Source: Caulobacter sp. SLTY (GTDB lineage Bacteria > Pseudomonadota > Alphaproteobacteria > Caulobacterales > Caulobacteraceae). Taken from it: a DNA stretch of 64,000 nucleotides. The translations under genes and the position numbers were made by a program. The stretch spans positions 1-64,000 of the forward strand of contig NZ_JAAALA010000004.1 in the NCBI RefSeq assembly GCF_009905535.1, in the 5' to 3' direction. Under the pieces are notes generated by a model that saw only the letters and a program-made list of their open reading frames with translations, made no database searches and was not told where the DNA came from. Numbering within the stretch: the stretch's first letter is position 1; the number at the start of each line of letters is the position of its first letter. Shown piece after piece: positions 8,152-14,952 of the stretch.

Positions 8152-9798
8152 ATGAGCGGTTGGACCTTTGCCGAGGTCTGGGAGTCCATTGCCCAGGCCG
8201 TTCCCGACCGCCCCGCCCAGATCCAGGGCGACCGCGTCCACAGCTGGCGCGACTTCGACCGGCGGGCCAACGCCCTGGCGGCCCATTTCGTGGCCTCGGG
8301 CCTGGGGCATCAGGCCAAGGTGGCGGCCTTCCTCTACAACGCTCCGGAATACCTCGAGACCTACTACGCGGCGTTCAAGGCGGGCCTGGCGCCGGTCAAC
8401 ACCAACTACCGCTATGAGCCCGAAGAGCTCTTCTATCTGTTCGACAACGCCGACGCCGAAGCCATCGTCTTCCACGCCGGCTTCGCGGCCAAGCTGGCGC
8501 AGATCAAGGACCGGCTGCCGGGGGTGAAGGCCTGGGTGGCGGTGGCCGAGCCGGGGGCGGACATCCCCGACTGGGCGGTAGAGTACGAAAGCGTCGCGGC
8601 GGTGGGGGCGGATACCTTCGTCGCGCCGTGGGGCCGGTCGGGCGATGACCTGCTGCTGCTTTACACCGGCGGCACCACCGGCATGCCCAAGGGGGTGATG
8701 TGGCGCCAGGACGACCTGTTCCAGGTGCTGGGCGCCGGGGGCAATGTCGCGGCCATGATCCCACCGCTCGAAAATGCCGCCGAGGCCGGGGTGAGGGCGG
8801 TGACCCGCAAGGTCGGCGACATAGATTTGCCGGCGCCGACGGTGCTGATCGCCGCCTGTCCGCTGATGCACGGCACCGCACAGTTCGGCAGTTTCGGCGC
8901 CCTGACCGGCGGCGGGACTATCGTCTGCCTGCCGTCCCGGCGGTTCGACGCCATCGAGCTGTGGAACGAGGTCGAGCGCACCGGGGCCAACAGCGTGTCG
9001 ATTGTCGGTATGGCTTTCGCCGCCCCGATGCTGGATGCGCTCGAGGCCAACCCCGGCCGCTGGGACCTGTCGAAGGTGGTGCGGCTGGGCTCGTCGGGCA
9101 CGGTCTGGGGCTATGAGAACAAGCAGGGCCTGCTCAAGCACCTGCCGGAAGGCTGCGTGATCTTCGATTCGCTGGGGAGTTCCGAGGCGGTGGGCCTGGG
9201 CGGCTCGCAGTCGACGCGCGGGGCTGAGGCCGGGACGGCCCAGTTCCTGGTCGGGCCGAACGCGGCGGTGTTCGCCGAGGACGGCCGCCGTGTCGAGCCG
9301 GGATCGGGCGAGCGGGGCATGGTGGCGGTCGGGGGCTTTATCCCGGTGGGCTACTACAAGGATCCGGAGAAGAGCGCCAAGACCTTCAAGGAATTCGAGG
9401 GCCGCCGCTGGTCGCTGCCGGGCGACTTCGCGGAGGTGAACGCCGACGGGACGATGAAGCTGCTGGGGCGCGGATCGCAGGTGATCAACACCGGCGGCGA
9501 GAAGGTCTTCCCCGAGGAGGTGGAGGAGGCGCTGAAGCTGCATCCGGACGTGCGGGATGCGGTGGTGGTGGGCATCCCCGACGCGCGCTTCGGCGAGAAG
9601 ATCTGCGCGGTGGTCGATGTGCGGGGCGGGGTTTCGCTGGAGCTGGCGGATTTTGTCGCGCACCTGAAGGGCCGGCTGGCGGACTACAAGACGCCGAGGG
9701 CGCTGGTGCTTGCCCCCCTGGTCCGGGCTCCGAACGGCAAGGTGGACTACAAGGGCGTGCGGGCCCAGGCGCTGGAGGCGCTGGGGGCGAAGGCTTAG
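8152..9798 (+). CDS. Acyl-CoA synthetase, FadD19-like AMP-binding enzyme
   Basis: 548 aa. It is an ANL-superfamily ligase with the P-loop LLLYTGGTTGMPKGVMW near residue 165, the adenine motif DSLGSSEAVG, the hinge LPGDFAEV and LGRGSQVINTGGEKVFPEEV, and the terminal catalytic Lys in NGKVDYK. The GGTTGxPKGVMWR and DSxGSSE variants resemble mycobacterial FadD19/FadD17-type ligases that activate steroid side chains or long-chain acids. Reaction: acid + ATP + CoA to acyl-CoA + AMP + PPi. The exact substrate cannot be read from sequence. It stands alone on the plus strand, 162 bp from ridA. Confidence 0.88.
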   Translation: MSGWTFAEVWESIAQAVPDRPAQIQGDRVHSWRDFDRRANALAAHFVASGLGHQAKVAAFLYNAPEYLETYYAAFKAGLAPVNTNYRYEPEELFYLFDNADAEAIVFHAGFAAKLAQIKDRLPGVKAWVAVAEPGADIPDWAVEYESVAAVGADTFVAPWGRSGDDLLLLYTGGTTGMPKGVMWRQDDLFQVLGAGGNVAAMIPPLENAAEAGVRAVTRKVGDIDLPAPTVLIAACPLMHGTAQFGSFGALTGGGTIVCLPSRRFDAIELWNEVERTGANSVSIVGMAFAAPMLDALEANPGRWDLSKVVRLGSSGTVWGYENKQGLLKHLPEGCVIFDSLGSSEAVGLGGSQSTRGAEAGTAQFLVGPNAAVFAEDGRRVEPGSGERGMVAVGGFIPVGYYKDPEKSAKTFKEFEGRRWSLPGDFAEVNADGTMKLLGRGSQVINTGGEKVFPEEVEEALKLHPDVRDAVVVGIPDARFGEKICAVVDVRGGVSLELADFVAHLKGRLADYKTPRALVLAPLVRAPNGKVDYKGVRAQALEALGAKA

Positions 9799-9825
9799 GC
9801 GTTTGAAGGTTTCGCCTCGGGGCGT

Positions 9826-9982
9826 CCTTCTCCCCTTGCGGGAGAAGGTGGCGCGAAGCGCCGGATGAGGGGTCGATAGGCCTTCAAGCTGCGATGTGTC
9901 GGTGGTGACGGGCTGTGTCGGGGGCCGGTGCGACCCCTCATCCGTCGCCTACGGCGACACCTTCTCCCGCAAGGGGAGAAGG
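9826..9982. repeat. Paired inverted intergenic repeat, type A, copy 1
   Basis: Two inverted units flank an unrelated centre. Left unit 9826-9875: a stem-loop with arms CCTTCTCCC and GGGAGAAGG, a small variable hairpin (GGCGC/GCGCC), then GGATGAGGGGTCG. Right unit 9931-9982: the reverse complement of the same plan with a different small hairpin (GTCGCC/GGCGAC). It fills the gap between the convergent synthetase and Nudix genes. A near-identical pair lies at 53021-53175. It could act as a bidirectional terminator or be a REP/BIME-like element. Confidence 0.9.
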
Positions 9983-9995
9983 AAACCTCTAGCGG

Positions 9996-10529
9996 CTACT
10001 CGCCAATCGACAGAGGCTCCGCAGGGAGATCACCGTTGAGCAACCGCGCCAGATGCCCGGCCAACCCGCCCGGAAAGATCGGCTCCTCGCTGGCCGCGAT
10101 TTCCTCCACCGACCACCAGCGCATGGCCTTGACCACCCGCCGTTCCTCCTCGGTCCACCCCTGGTTCGACAGATCCTCGTGCGCTGTCCTGACCAGGAAG
10201 TAGTGCTCGACCAGCCGCCGCTCCTCGCCGGCAACGATCATGTCGTGCCGCCGCCGCCAGACCACCGGGCCGATGTCGGCCTGAGCGTGGCCGGTTTCCT
10301 CCAGCAGCTCGCGCCGCGCGGCGTCGATCAGGCTCTCGCCGTCCTCGACCCCGCCGCCGACGGTACACCAGCCGCGATACCGCCCATCGTCGAAGTTCAG
10401 CAGTAACAGCCGGTCGGCCGGCGACAGCAGCACCAGCCGGACCGTCAGCCGCTCCCGGGGGGTCAGACCGTGCGCTTGGCCCGGTCCTTCTCGTTGGTCG
10501 CCCGGATGGCGGCTGTCGCCTGAGCCCAT
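9996..10529 (-). CDS. Nudix hydrolase
   Basis: 177 aa from the upstream ATG. The Nudix box is complete (GGGVEDGESL...RRELLEETG), matching GX5EX7REUXEEXGU, so Mg2+-dependent hydrolysis of a nucleoside diphosphate derivative is expected; the substrate is unknown. Homology seems to begin near LTPRERLTVRLVLL, about 20 residues in. ATG 10529 would overlap the upstream SDR gene by 67 nt, so the real start may be a non-ATG codon near 10460. It runs in the same direction as the SDR gene and is probably co-transcribed with it. Confidence 0.88.
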   Translation of the reverse strand: MGSGDSRHPGDQREGPGQAHGLTPRERLTVRLVLLSPADRLLLLNFDDGRYRGWCTVGGGVEDGESLIDAARRELLEETGHAQADIGPVVWRRRHDMIVAGEERRLVEHYFLVRTAHEDLSNQGWTEEERRVVKAMRWWSVEEIAASEEPIFPGGLAGHLARLLNGDLPAEPLSIGE

Positions 10530-11365
10530 TGCTCGTCACCCCATTCGGTCATGCGGGCGAAGTTGCCGCCCGAGGCGTTGTAAGCGGCCCCGTCGATCGC
10601 GATGGTCTGGCCGTTCACATAGGTGGACAGCGGGTGCAACAGATACACGGCCAGGTTGGCCAGTTCGCGCATCTCCCCGACCCGGCCGAGCGGATTGCCC
10701 TTCATGTCGCCATAGGCGCTTTCGCCGGGGTTCAGCCGGGCGCTCATCCCCTCGGTCGGGAAGGGGCCGGGGGCAATGGCGTTGAAGCGGATGCCTTTCG
10801 GCCCCCATTCGACGGCCAGCGACTGGGTCATCACATTGAGGCCGGCCTTGGACATGGCGCTGGGCACGGTGAACGGCCCGCCGTTCCACACCCAGGTGGT
10901 CAGGATGGAGATCACCGAGGCGCTGAGGCCCTCCTTGATCCACCGCTTGCCGCAGGCCTGGGTCACGAAGAAGCTGCCCCGGAAAACGATATTGGAGATG
11001 GCGTCGAAGCCGCGCGGCGAGAGGTCCTCGGTGCGGCTGATGAAGTTGCCGGCGGCGTTGTTGACCAGCCCGGTCAGCGGCCCGTCGGCCCAGATGGTCT
11101 CGACCATCTCCTCGATGGCTTCCGGCACCCGGATGTCGCAGGCGATCCCGGTCACCTTGCCGCCGTCCGGATGGGCGGCCATCAGTTCCTTGGCGGTCTC
11201 TTCGAGGATGCCGCCGCGCCGGCCGCAGATGTAGACGTCGGCGCCCAGCATCATGCAGCCCTCGGCCATCACCTTGCCGAGGCCGGTGCCGCCCCCGGTG
11301 ATCAGAATCCTCTGGCCCTTCATCAGGCCGGGGCGGAACATCAGGTCGTCTGAGGCGAAGGACAT
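10463..11365 (-). CDS. SDR oxidoreductase, 2,4-dienoyl-CoA reductase-like
   Basis: 300 aa. It has the Rossmann motif TGGGTGLGK, then NNAAGNFISRTEDLSP, and RFNAIAPGPFPTEGM with ARLNP, a pattern very close to mitochondrial 2,4-dienoyl-CoA reductase. That enzyme family uses a non-standard catalytic set, and here too the usual YxxxK is replaced by SAMSK. The likely role is NADPH-dependent reduction of dienoyl-CoA during degradation of unsaturated fatty acids. ATG 11365 follows GGAGAG and is preferred over an in-frame ATG at 11422, which lies near a repeat. Downstream it overlaps the Nudix gene. Confidence 0.82.
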   Translation of the reverse strand: MSFASDDLMFRPGLMKGQRILITGGGTGLGKVMAEGCMMLGADVYICGRRGGILEETAKELMAAHPDGGKVTGIACDIRVPEAIEEMVETIWADGPLTGLVNNAAGNFISRTEDLSPRGFDAISNIVFRGSFFVTQACGKRWIKEGLSASVISILTTWVWNGGPFTVPSAMSKAGLNVMTQSLAVEWGPKGIRFNAIAPGPFPTEGMSARLNPGESAYGDMKGNPLGRVGEMRELANLAVYLLHPLSTYVNGQTIAIDGAAYNASGGNFARMTEWGDEQWAQATAAIRATNEKDRAKRTV

Positions 11366-11460
11366 GGCGGCTCTCCCAAATTTGTTGGGGGAGAGGGGAG
11401 GGGGTGACCCAAGGTTGGTCAAGCCTTGGCGTTCACGGACTGTCGTGATTGCGAGCCCCC

Positions 11461-11569
11461 CCCCCTCCCTGAGGGAGGGGGTAGGGGGAGGGTTTACGGT
11501 GCTGGCCGCGTAAACCCTCTCCCTCGCACCGCTTCGCGGCGGGTCCCTCCCTCTCCCTCAGGGAGAGGG
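11461..11569. repeat. Paired inverted intergenic repeat, type B, copy 1
   Basis: A C/G-rich hairpin (CCCCTCCCT/AGGGAGGGG, from 11461) leads into GGGAGGGTTTACG. The opposite unit (11509-11569) begins CGTAAACCCTCTCCC, contains a hairpin CCGCTTCGCGG, and ends in CCCTCTCCC/GGGAGAGGG. It lies in the 233-bp gap between the SDR start and the end of the DUF1190 gene. The same GTAAACCCTCTCCC...CCCTCTCCCTC plan recurs at 57501-57654. Confidence 0.85.
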
Positions 11570-11598
11570 CAAGAGAGGGGTGGTCGTCCCCGCTTAGA

Positions 11599-12219
11599 CT
11601 ATCCGCCGTAGGAACGCCCGCCGCTGCTGTAGGACCGCCCGCCGCCGCCGAAGCCGCCTCGGGAGACCACGGTGCTCCGGGTCTGGACCTTGGCCGGAGC
11701 CTGGCGCACGGCGGCCGGCGGGTCGATGCCCTGGCGGCCGACCGAGGTGCGGCCGGTGGCGTAGTTGTGGTTCACCGCCCCGCCCCAGCCGGTGTAGTAG
11801 CCGCCGTCCCGGCGGTAGAGGCTGGTGCCGCGGTAATAGCCGCGACCACCGCCGTCGAGCATCTGGCCGATCACGAAGCCGGCCAGCAGGGGGGTGAAGA
11901 AGCTGCCGCCGCCCGCTTGCTGCCGGGGCACGCACTGGCCGGCGCCGTAGACTTCCTCGCAGGTGGCCTGCTGGTCGTAGCGGGGGGCGTTGGTGGCGTC
12001 GTCCTTGAGCGCCGCCTGGTAGGCGGTGTCGCACTCGGCGTCGCTGACCTTGTCGGCCGCCTTGCACTGCTCGAGGCTGGCGTAGGCGAAGGCCTCGACC
12101 GGGTCCTTGTTGGCCGCCGCTTCCTGGCTGGGAATCTGCGGAGTGTTGTCGCAGGCGCCGATGCTGAGGCTGGCGCCGCACATCAGACCGGTCAGGGTCA
12201 GGGATTTGGAACGCATCAT
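11599..12219 (-). CDS. yjfM: DUF1190 (YgiB/YjfM-like) lipoprotein
   Basis: 206 aa. The N-terminus is a signal sequence ending in the lipobox-like SIGAC, so an anchored periplasmic lipoprotein is likely. The body has spaced Cys residues (EQCKAAD, AECDTAY, ATCEEVYGAGQC) typical of DUF1190, then a Gly/Tyr-rich middle and a Gly/Ser/Tyr-rich, positively charged tail (RGGFGGGGRSYSSGGRSYGG). The start is one of two adjacent ATGs, preceded by GGGAGCG. It lies 14 bp after the DUF350 gene in a leftward trio equivalent to E. coli yjfKLM. Function unknown; the family travels with YgiC/YjfC ATP-grasp proteins. The gene symbol is given by family and neighbourhood. Confidence 0.85.
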   Translation of the reverse strand: MMRSKSLTLTGLMCGASLSIGACDNTPQIPSQEAAANKDPVEAFAYASLEQCKAADKVSDAECDTAYQAALKDDATNAPRYDQQATCEEVYGAGQCVPRQQAGGGSFFTPLLAGFVIGQMLDGGGRGYYRGTSLYRRDGGYYTGWGGAVNHNYATGRTSVGRQGIDPPAAVRQAPAKVQTRSTVVSRGGFGGGGRSYSSGGRSYGG

Positions 12220-12233
12220 GGCGGGGCGCTCCC

Positions 12234-12650
12234 TTACGAGGTCATGCAGGCGGCGTTGATCAGGCCGACGCCGATGGAGATGCTGGCCAGGTAGACGCCG
12301 GAGGCCACTTCGCCGGCCTCGATGCGCGCCTTGACGTCCTTCAGCATGATGATCCGCACCAGGGTGAAGGCGACGATCTGGATGACGCCGGCCAGCACGC
12401 CCCAGGCCAGCAGTTCCGGCAGGCTGGTTGTGTGGGCAAGAGCCGAGGCCAGGGCGAGGATGTAGCCGACCAGGGCCCCGCCGAGCGCGATGGCGGCGGC
12501 CACGTTGCCCTGCTTGATCAGGTCGGATTCCTTGTAGGGGGTCATCCACTGGTAGACGAGCTTGAAGACCAGGGCGAGCACCCCCGACGCCGCGAAGGCG
12601 ACCAGGAAGTAGACCGCCTGGGTCTGGAACATGATGAAGTCGAAGCCCAT
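12234..12650 (-). CDS. yjfL: DUF350 (YjfL-like) inner membrane protein
   Basis: 138 aa with four predicted membrane helices: around residues 10-32 (VYFLVAFAASGVLALVFKLV), 50-70 (AAIALGGALVGYILALASAL), 80-102 (LLAWGVLAGVIQIVAFTLVRII) and 115-135. This is the classic two-repeat layout of DUF350, with the conserved GNVAAAIALGGALVGY. GGGAGGGACCC lies just before the ATG. It is the middle gene of the leftward DUF2491-DUF350-DUF1190 operon and probably supplies its membrane platform. No biochemical function is established. Confidence 0.9.
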   Translation of the reverse strand: MGFDFIMFQTQAVYFLVAFAASGVLALVFKLVYQWMTPYKESDLIKQGNVAAAIALGGALVGYILALASALAHTTSLPELLAWGVLAGVIQIVAFTLVRIIMLKDVKARIEAGEVASGVYLASISIGVGLINAACMTS

Positions 12651-12684
12651 TGCGGGTCCCTCCCGTTAAAGCGCGTGTGGCCGT

Positions 12685-13329
12685 TCAGGCCGAGAATTCG
12701 CCGACCGACAGCGGCACCCCGACCATGATCTCATGGGTCAGTTCGCCGCCCTCCGGCTCCATGGAGATGGCCAGAAGCAGTTCGCGGCCCTCGTCGCCGA
12801 GGTCGCGGTTGTAGAGCATACAGGTCTGGAAGATGCGGCTGACCGGGCGGACCGCCGCGCGGTCGTCCCAGATGTCTTCCCAGAAAGCGACAGGCGGCTG
12901 GCGGCCCTCGTCCTCGCTGAACCAGTAACGCTGGAAGGGGGGCAGGTCGTCTTCCAACCAGACAGGGTCCTGCAGGCGGTCGTTCCAGATGCGCTTGTCC
13001 TGGCCGCTGGTCGGATAGAGGCTGCGCCAGGGTACGAACAGGGTGAAGTCGTTGGCCTCGAAGCCCTCGCGGTCGTCGCTGACGGCCTGAAACATCAGGT
13101 GGTCGTCTGTATAGAAGCGGTGGACCCAGCCGCCGGCGTCGAGCTTCACCAGCCCCTGGGCGGTGATCTCCATCACGTCGCGGTCCATCTTGAAGCTGGC
13201 CTCGGTCCCCAGGCGCCGCCAGGCCAGCGGATCGAGCACGATGGATCGGCCGATGGTGATGTTGCGCACCACCGCCAGGCGGTTGGTGGGGGCCGCCTCT
13301 TCCTTGCGGCCAAACAGTTTGCCGAACAT
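12685..13329 (-). CDS. yjfK: DUF2491 (YjfK-like) protein
   Basis: 214 aa, with no signal peptide or membrane segment, so probably cytosolic. It starts MFGKLFGRKEE, a basic amphipathic stretch that could contact membrane. It continues with a mixed fold containing many aromatic and acidic motifs (GGWVHRFYTDDHLMFQAV, RIWNDRLQDPVWLEDDLPP, LYNRDLGDEGRELLLAI). This matches DUF2491, the YjfK family. It is the first gene of the leftward operon and faces the DUF2170/PspA operon across 193 bp, so both halves can share control. Function unknown. Confidence 0.85.
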   Translation of the reverse strand: MFGKLFGRKEEAAPTNRLAVVRNITIGRSIVLDPLAWRRLGTEASFKMDRDVMEITAQGLVKLDAGGWVHRFYTDDHLMFQAVSDDREGFEANDFTLFVPWRSLYPTSGQDKRIWNDRLQDPVWLEDDLPPFQRYWFSEDEGRQPPVAFWEDIWDDRAAVRPVSRIFQTCMLYNRDLGDEGRELLLAISMEPEGGELTHEIMVGVPLSVGEFSA

Positions 13330-13411
13330 CAGCGGGACCTCGACGCGAAAACAACCGACCGCAGTCTCGCCTCCAGGGCGGCCGGACGCAATCTCGCAAG
13401 CGTGTACGGAA

Positions 13412-13425
13412 ACCGTCGCGACGGT
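13412..13425. promoter_or_regulatory. 14-bp perfect palindrome between the two yjf-type operons
   Basis: ACCGTCGCGACGGT reads identically on both strands. It lies centrally in the divergent gap between the DUF2491 and DUF2170 genes, 83 bp from one start and 98 bp from the other. It could be an operator governing both operons. No second copy was noticed in the window, so the role is inference. Confidence 0.4.
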
Positions 13426-13487
13426 CTGCTAGCCAAGCGGCAGCGCCTCCTTAGCGCCGAGGTCCATACGACGATGTTCGGGACCCC

Positions 13488-13516
13488 TTGTCAAGCGTTC
13501 ATGGTACGCATAACAT
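13488..13516 (+). promoter_or_regulatory. Putative sigma70 promoter for a leaderless DUF2170-pspA-ATP-grasp mRNA
   Basis: TTGTCA (13488-13493) and TAACAT (13511-13516) are separated by 17 nt. The expected transcription start is about 7 nt downstream, at or next to the ATG at 13523, and no Shine-Dalgarno sequence precedes that ATG. An inverted repeat GTTCATG/CATGAAC (13497-13503 and 13514-13520) overlaps the -10 and could be a regulator site. Confidence 0.45.
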
Positions 13517-13522
13517 GAACAC

Positions 13523-14173
13523 ATGCCCGAGACTTCCACCCGAGCGGACAAGGCGGTCAGCCGCACCCGTGAATGGCGCGAGGCCCGCAAGCGCGCGGGG
13601 TTCGTGAAACTGGAAATCTGGGCTCCGATGGCCTGCAAGGCGGATATCCTGTCCGCCGCCCGGTCCATCGTGATCGACAGCAACCGCGGCCCGGGATCAA
13701 CCGGCGCCGCCCCGAAAGGCAGGCCCATGGATCAGGTGATTGACACGGCTTGGACCATCCACGCCCTGAAACGAGAGCTGGACTACAGCACCCTCGTTCG
13801 AGACGGCGAGATGAAGTTCCAGGTCATCGAGGGCGCCGATCCGGTGCTGCTGGTCACCATGTGCGAGTACGGCGACCTGCCGATCTACGTCAGCACCGGG
13901 CCCGAGCAGATCGTGGTGTCGGTGGTGCTTTGGCCGGTGGACGAGCAGGAGGACCAGGCGGAGTTCAACGTCTTCCTTCTGAAGGCCCAGAAGCTGGTGC
14001 CGCTGTCCAACTTCGGCATCACCACCGTCAACGACCGCGACTATTACGAACTGTTCGGCGAGCTGGCCAACAAGACCAGCCTGCAAACCATCCTCATCGA
14101 GCTTCGCACCCTGGCCGAGAACGCGATCGACGCGGCCAGCGACCTGCGCACCTCGTTCAAAGCCGCGAAATAG
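13523..14173 (+). CDS. yjfI: DUF2170 (YjfI-like) protein with N-terminal extension
   Basis: 216 aa. Residues about 69-216 are the DUF2170 domain (MDQVIDTAWTIHALK, MCEYGDLPIYVSTG, EFNVFLLKAQKLVPLSNFGI), roughly the length of E. coli YjfI. The first 60-odd residues are extra: a basic segment REWREARKRAGFVKLEIWAP followed by a short helix, reminiscent of ribbon-helix-helix or MazE-like DNA-binding N-termini. The ATG at 13523 lacks a Shine-Dalgarno sequence but fits a leaderless start. An internal ATG at 13727 would give a YjfI-sized protein. It is the first gene of the rightward trio, 11 bp before pspA. Function unknown. Confidence 0.8.
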   Translation: MPETSTRADKAVSRTREWREARKRAGFVKLEIWAPMACKADILSAARSIVIDSNRGPGSTGAAPKGRPMDQVIDTAWTIHALKRELDYSTLVRDGEMKFQVIEGADPVLLVTMCEYGDLPIYVSTGPEQIVVSVVLWPVDEQEDQAEFNVFLLKAQKLVPLSNFGITTVNDRDYYELFGELANKTSLQTILIELRTLAENAIDAASDLRTSFKAAK

Positions 14174-14184
14174 GAGAAGCGACA

Positions 14185-14952
14185 ATGTCCATCTGGAGCA
14201 AATTCTCCGCCCTGTTCCGCGGGACCGCCCATGAGGGCGCGCAGAAGGTGATCGACGCCAACGCCCTGCGTATCCTCGACCAGGAAATCCGCGACGCCGA
14301 CACCGCCCAGGCCAAGGCCCGGGACGACATGGCCGGCCTGGTCGCCCGCCGCCGCATGCTGGAAAACGAGGGAAACCAGCTGGCCCAGCAGGCTCAGAAG
14401 TACGAGGCCTCGGCCCGTGCCGCCCTGGCCAAGGGTGACGAAGCCCTGGCCCTGGAAGTGGCCCAGCGGATCGCCGACCTGGAGCGCGACTCGACCCAGA
14501 AGATCGAGCAGGTCGCCCAGCTGAAGGAAGCCGAAGCCAAGCTGCGCACCATCATCGCCCAGACCGACACCAAGATCGAGGCCCTGCGCCGCGAGATCGA
14601 GGTGGTGAAGGTCAACGACAGCGTCCAGCGCGCCCAGTCGGCCATCGTCGCCCGCAGCGGCAGCGCCAGCTCCACCGTGGGATCGGCCGCCGATAGCTTG
14701 AAGCGCATCAAGGAGCGCCAGGCGATCAACGAGGAGAAGTTCCGCGCCGCCGGCGAACTGGAAGACCGCCGCACCGGCGCCGACCTGGACGCCAAGCTGC
14801 GGGACGCCGGCATCCTGCCCGGCCACATCGGCGCCCATGAGGTGCTGGCCCGGCTGAACGCCCCCAAGGCCGAGGCCATGCCGGCCCTGGAGGCGCCGCG
14901 CCTGGCGATCGAGGGACCTGAGAAGGTCCCGGTCAAGAAGGACGAAGCTTGA
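14185..14952 (+). CDS. yjfJ: PspA/IM30 family protein (YjfJ-like)
   Basis: 255 aa. It starts MSIWSKFSALFRG, the amphipathic membrane-binding helix of PspA-type ESCRT-III proteins. Long alpha-helical coiled coils follow from about residue 25 to 160 (DQEIRDADTAQAKARDDMAGL, AQRIADLERDSTQKIEQVAQL). The tail past residue 205 is Pro/Ala-rich and unstructured. By family it should polymerise on the inner membrane under envelope stress. The usual PspF, PspB and PspC partners are absent; the neighbours are DUF2170 and an ATP-grasp ligase, as in E. coli yjfIJC. AGGAGAAG precedes the ATG, and the stop overlaps the next start (TTGA). Confidence 0.92.
   Translation: MSIWSKFSALFRGTAHEGAQKVIDANALRILDQEIRDADTAQAKARDDMAGLVARRRMLENEGNQLAQQAQKYEASARAALAKGDEALALEVAQRIADLERDSTQKIEQVAQLKEAEAKLRTIIAQTDTKIEALRREIEVVKVNDSVQRAQSAIVARSGSASSTVGSAADSLKRIKERQAINEEKFRAAGELEDRRTGADLDAKLRDAGILPGHIGAHEVLARLNAPKAEAMPALEAPRLAIEGPEKVPVKKDEA

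Noticed and set aside
9826-9982. Repeats considered as a CRISPR array
   Set aside because: Units are inverted, only two, with no regular spacers and no cas genes.
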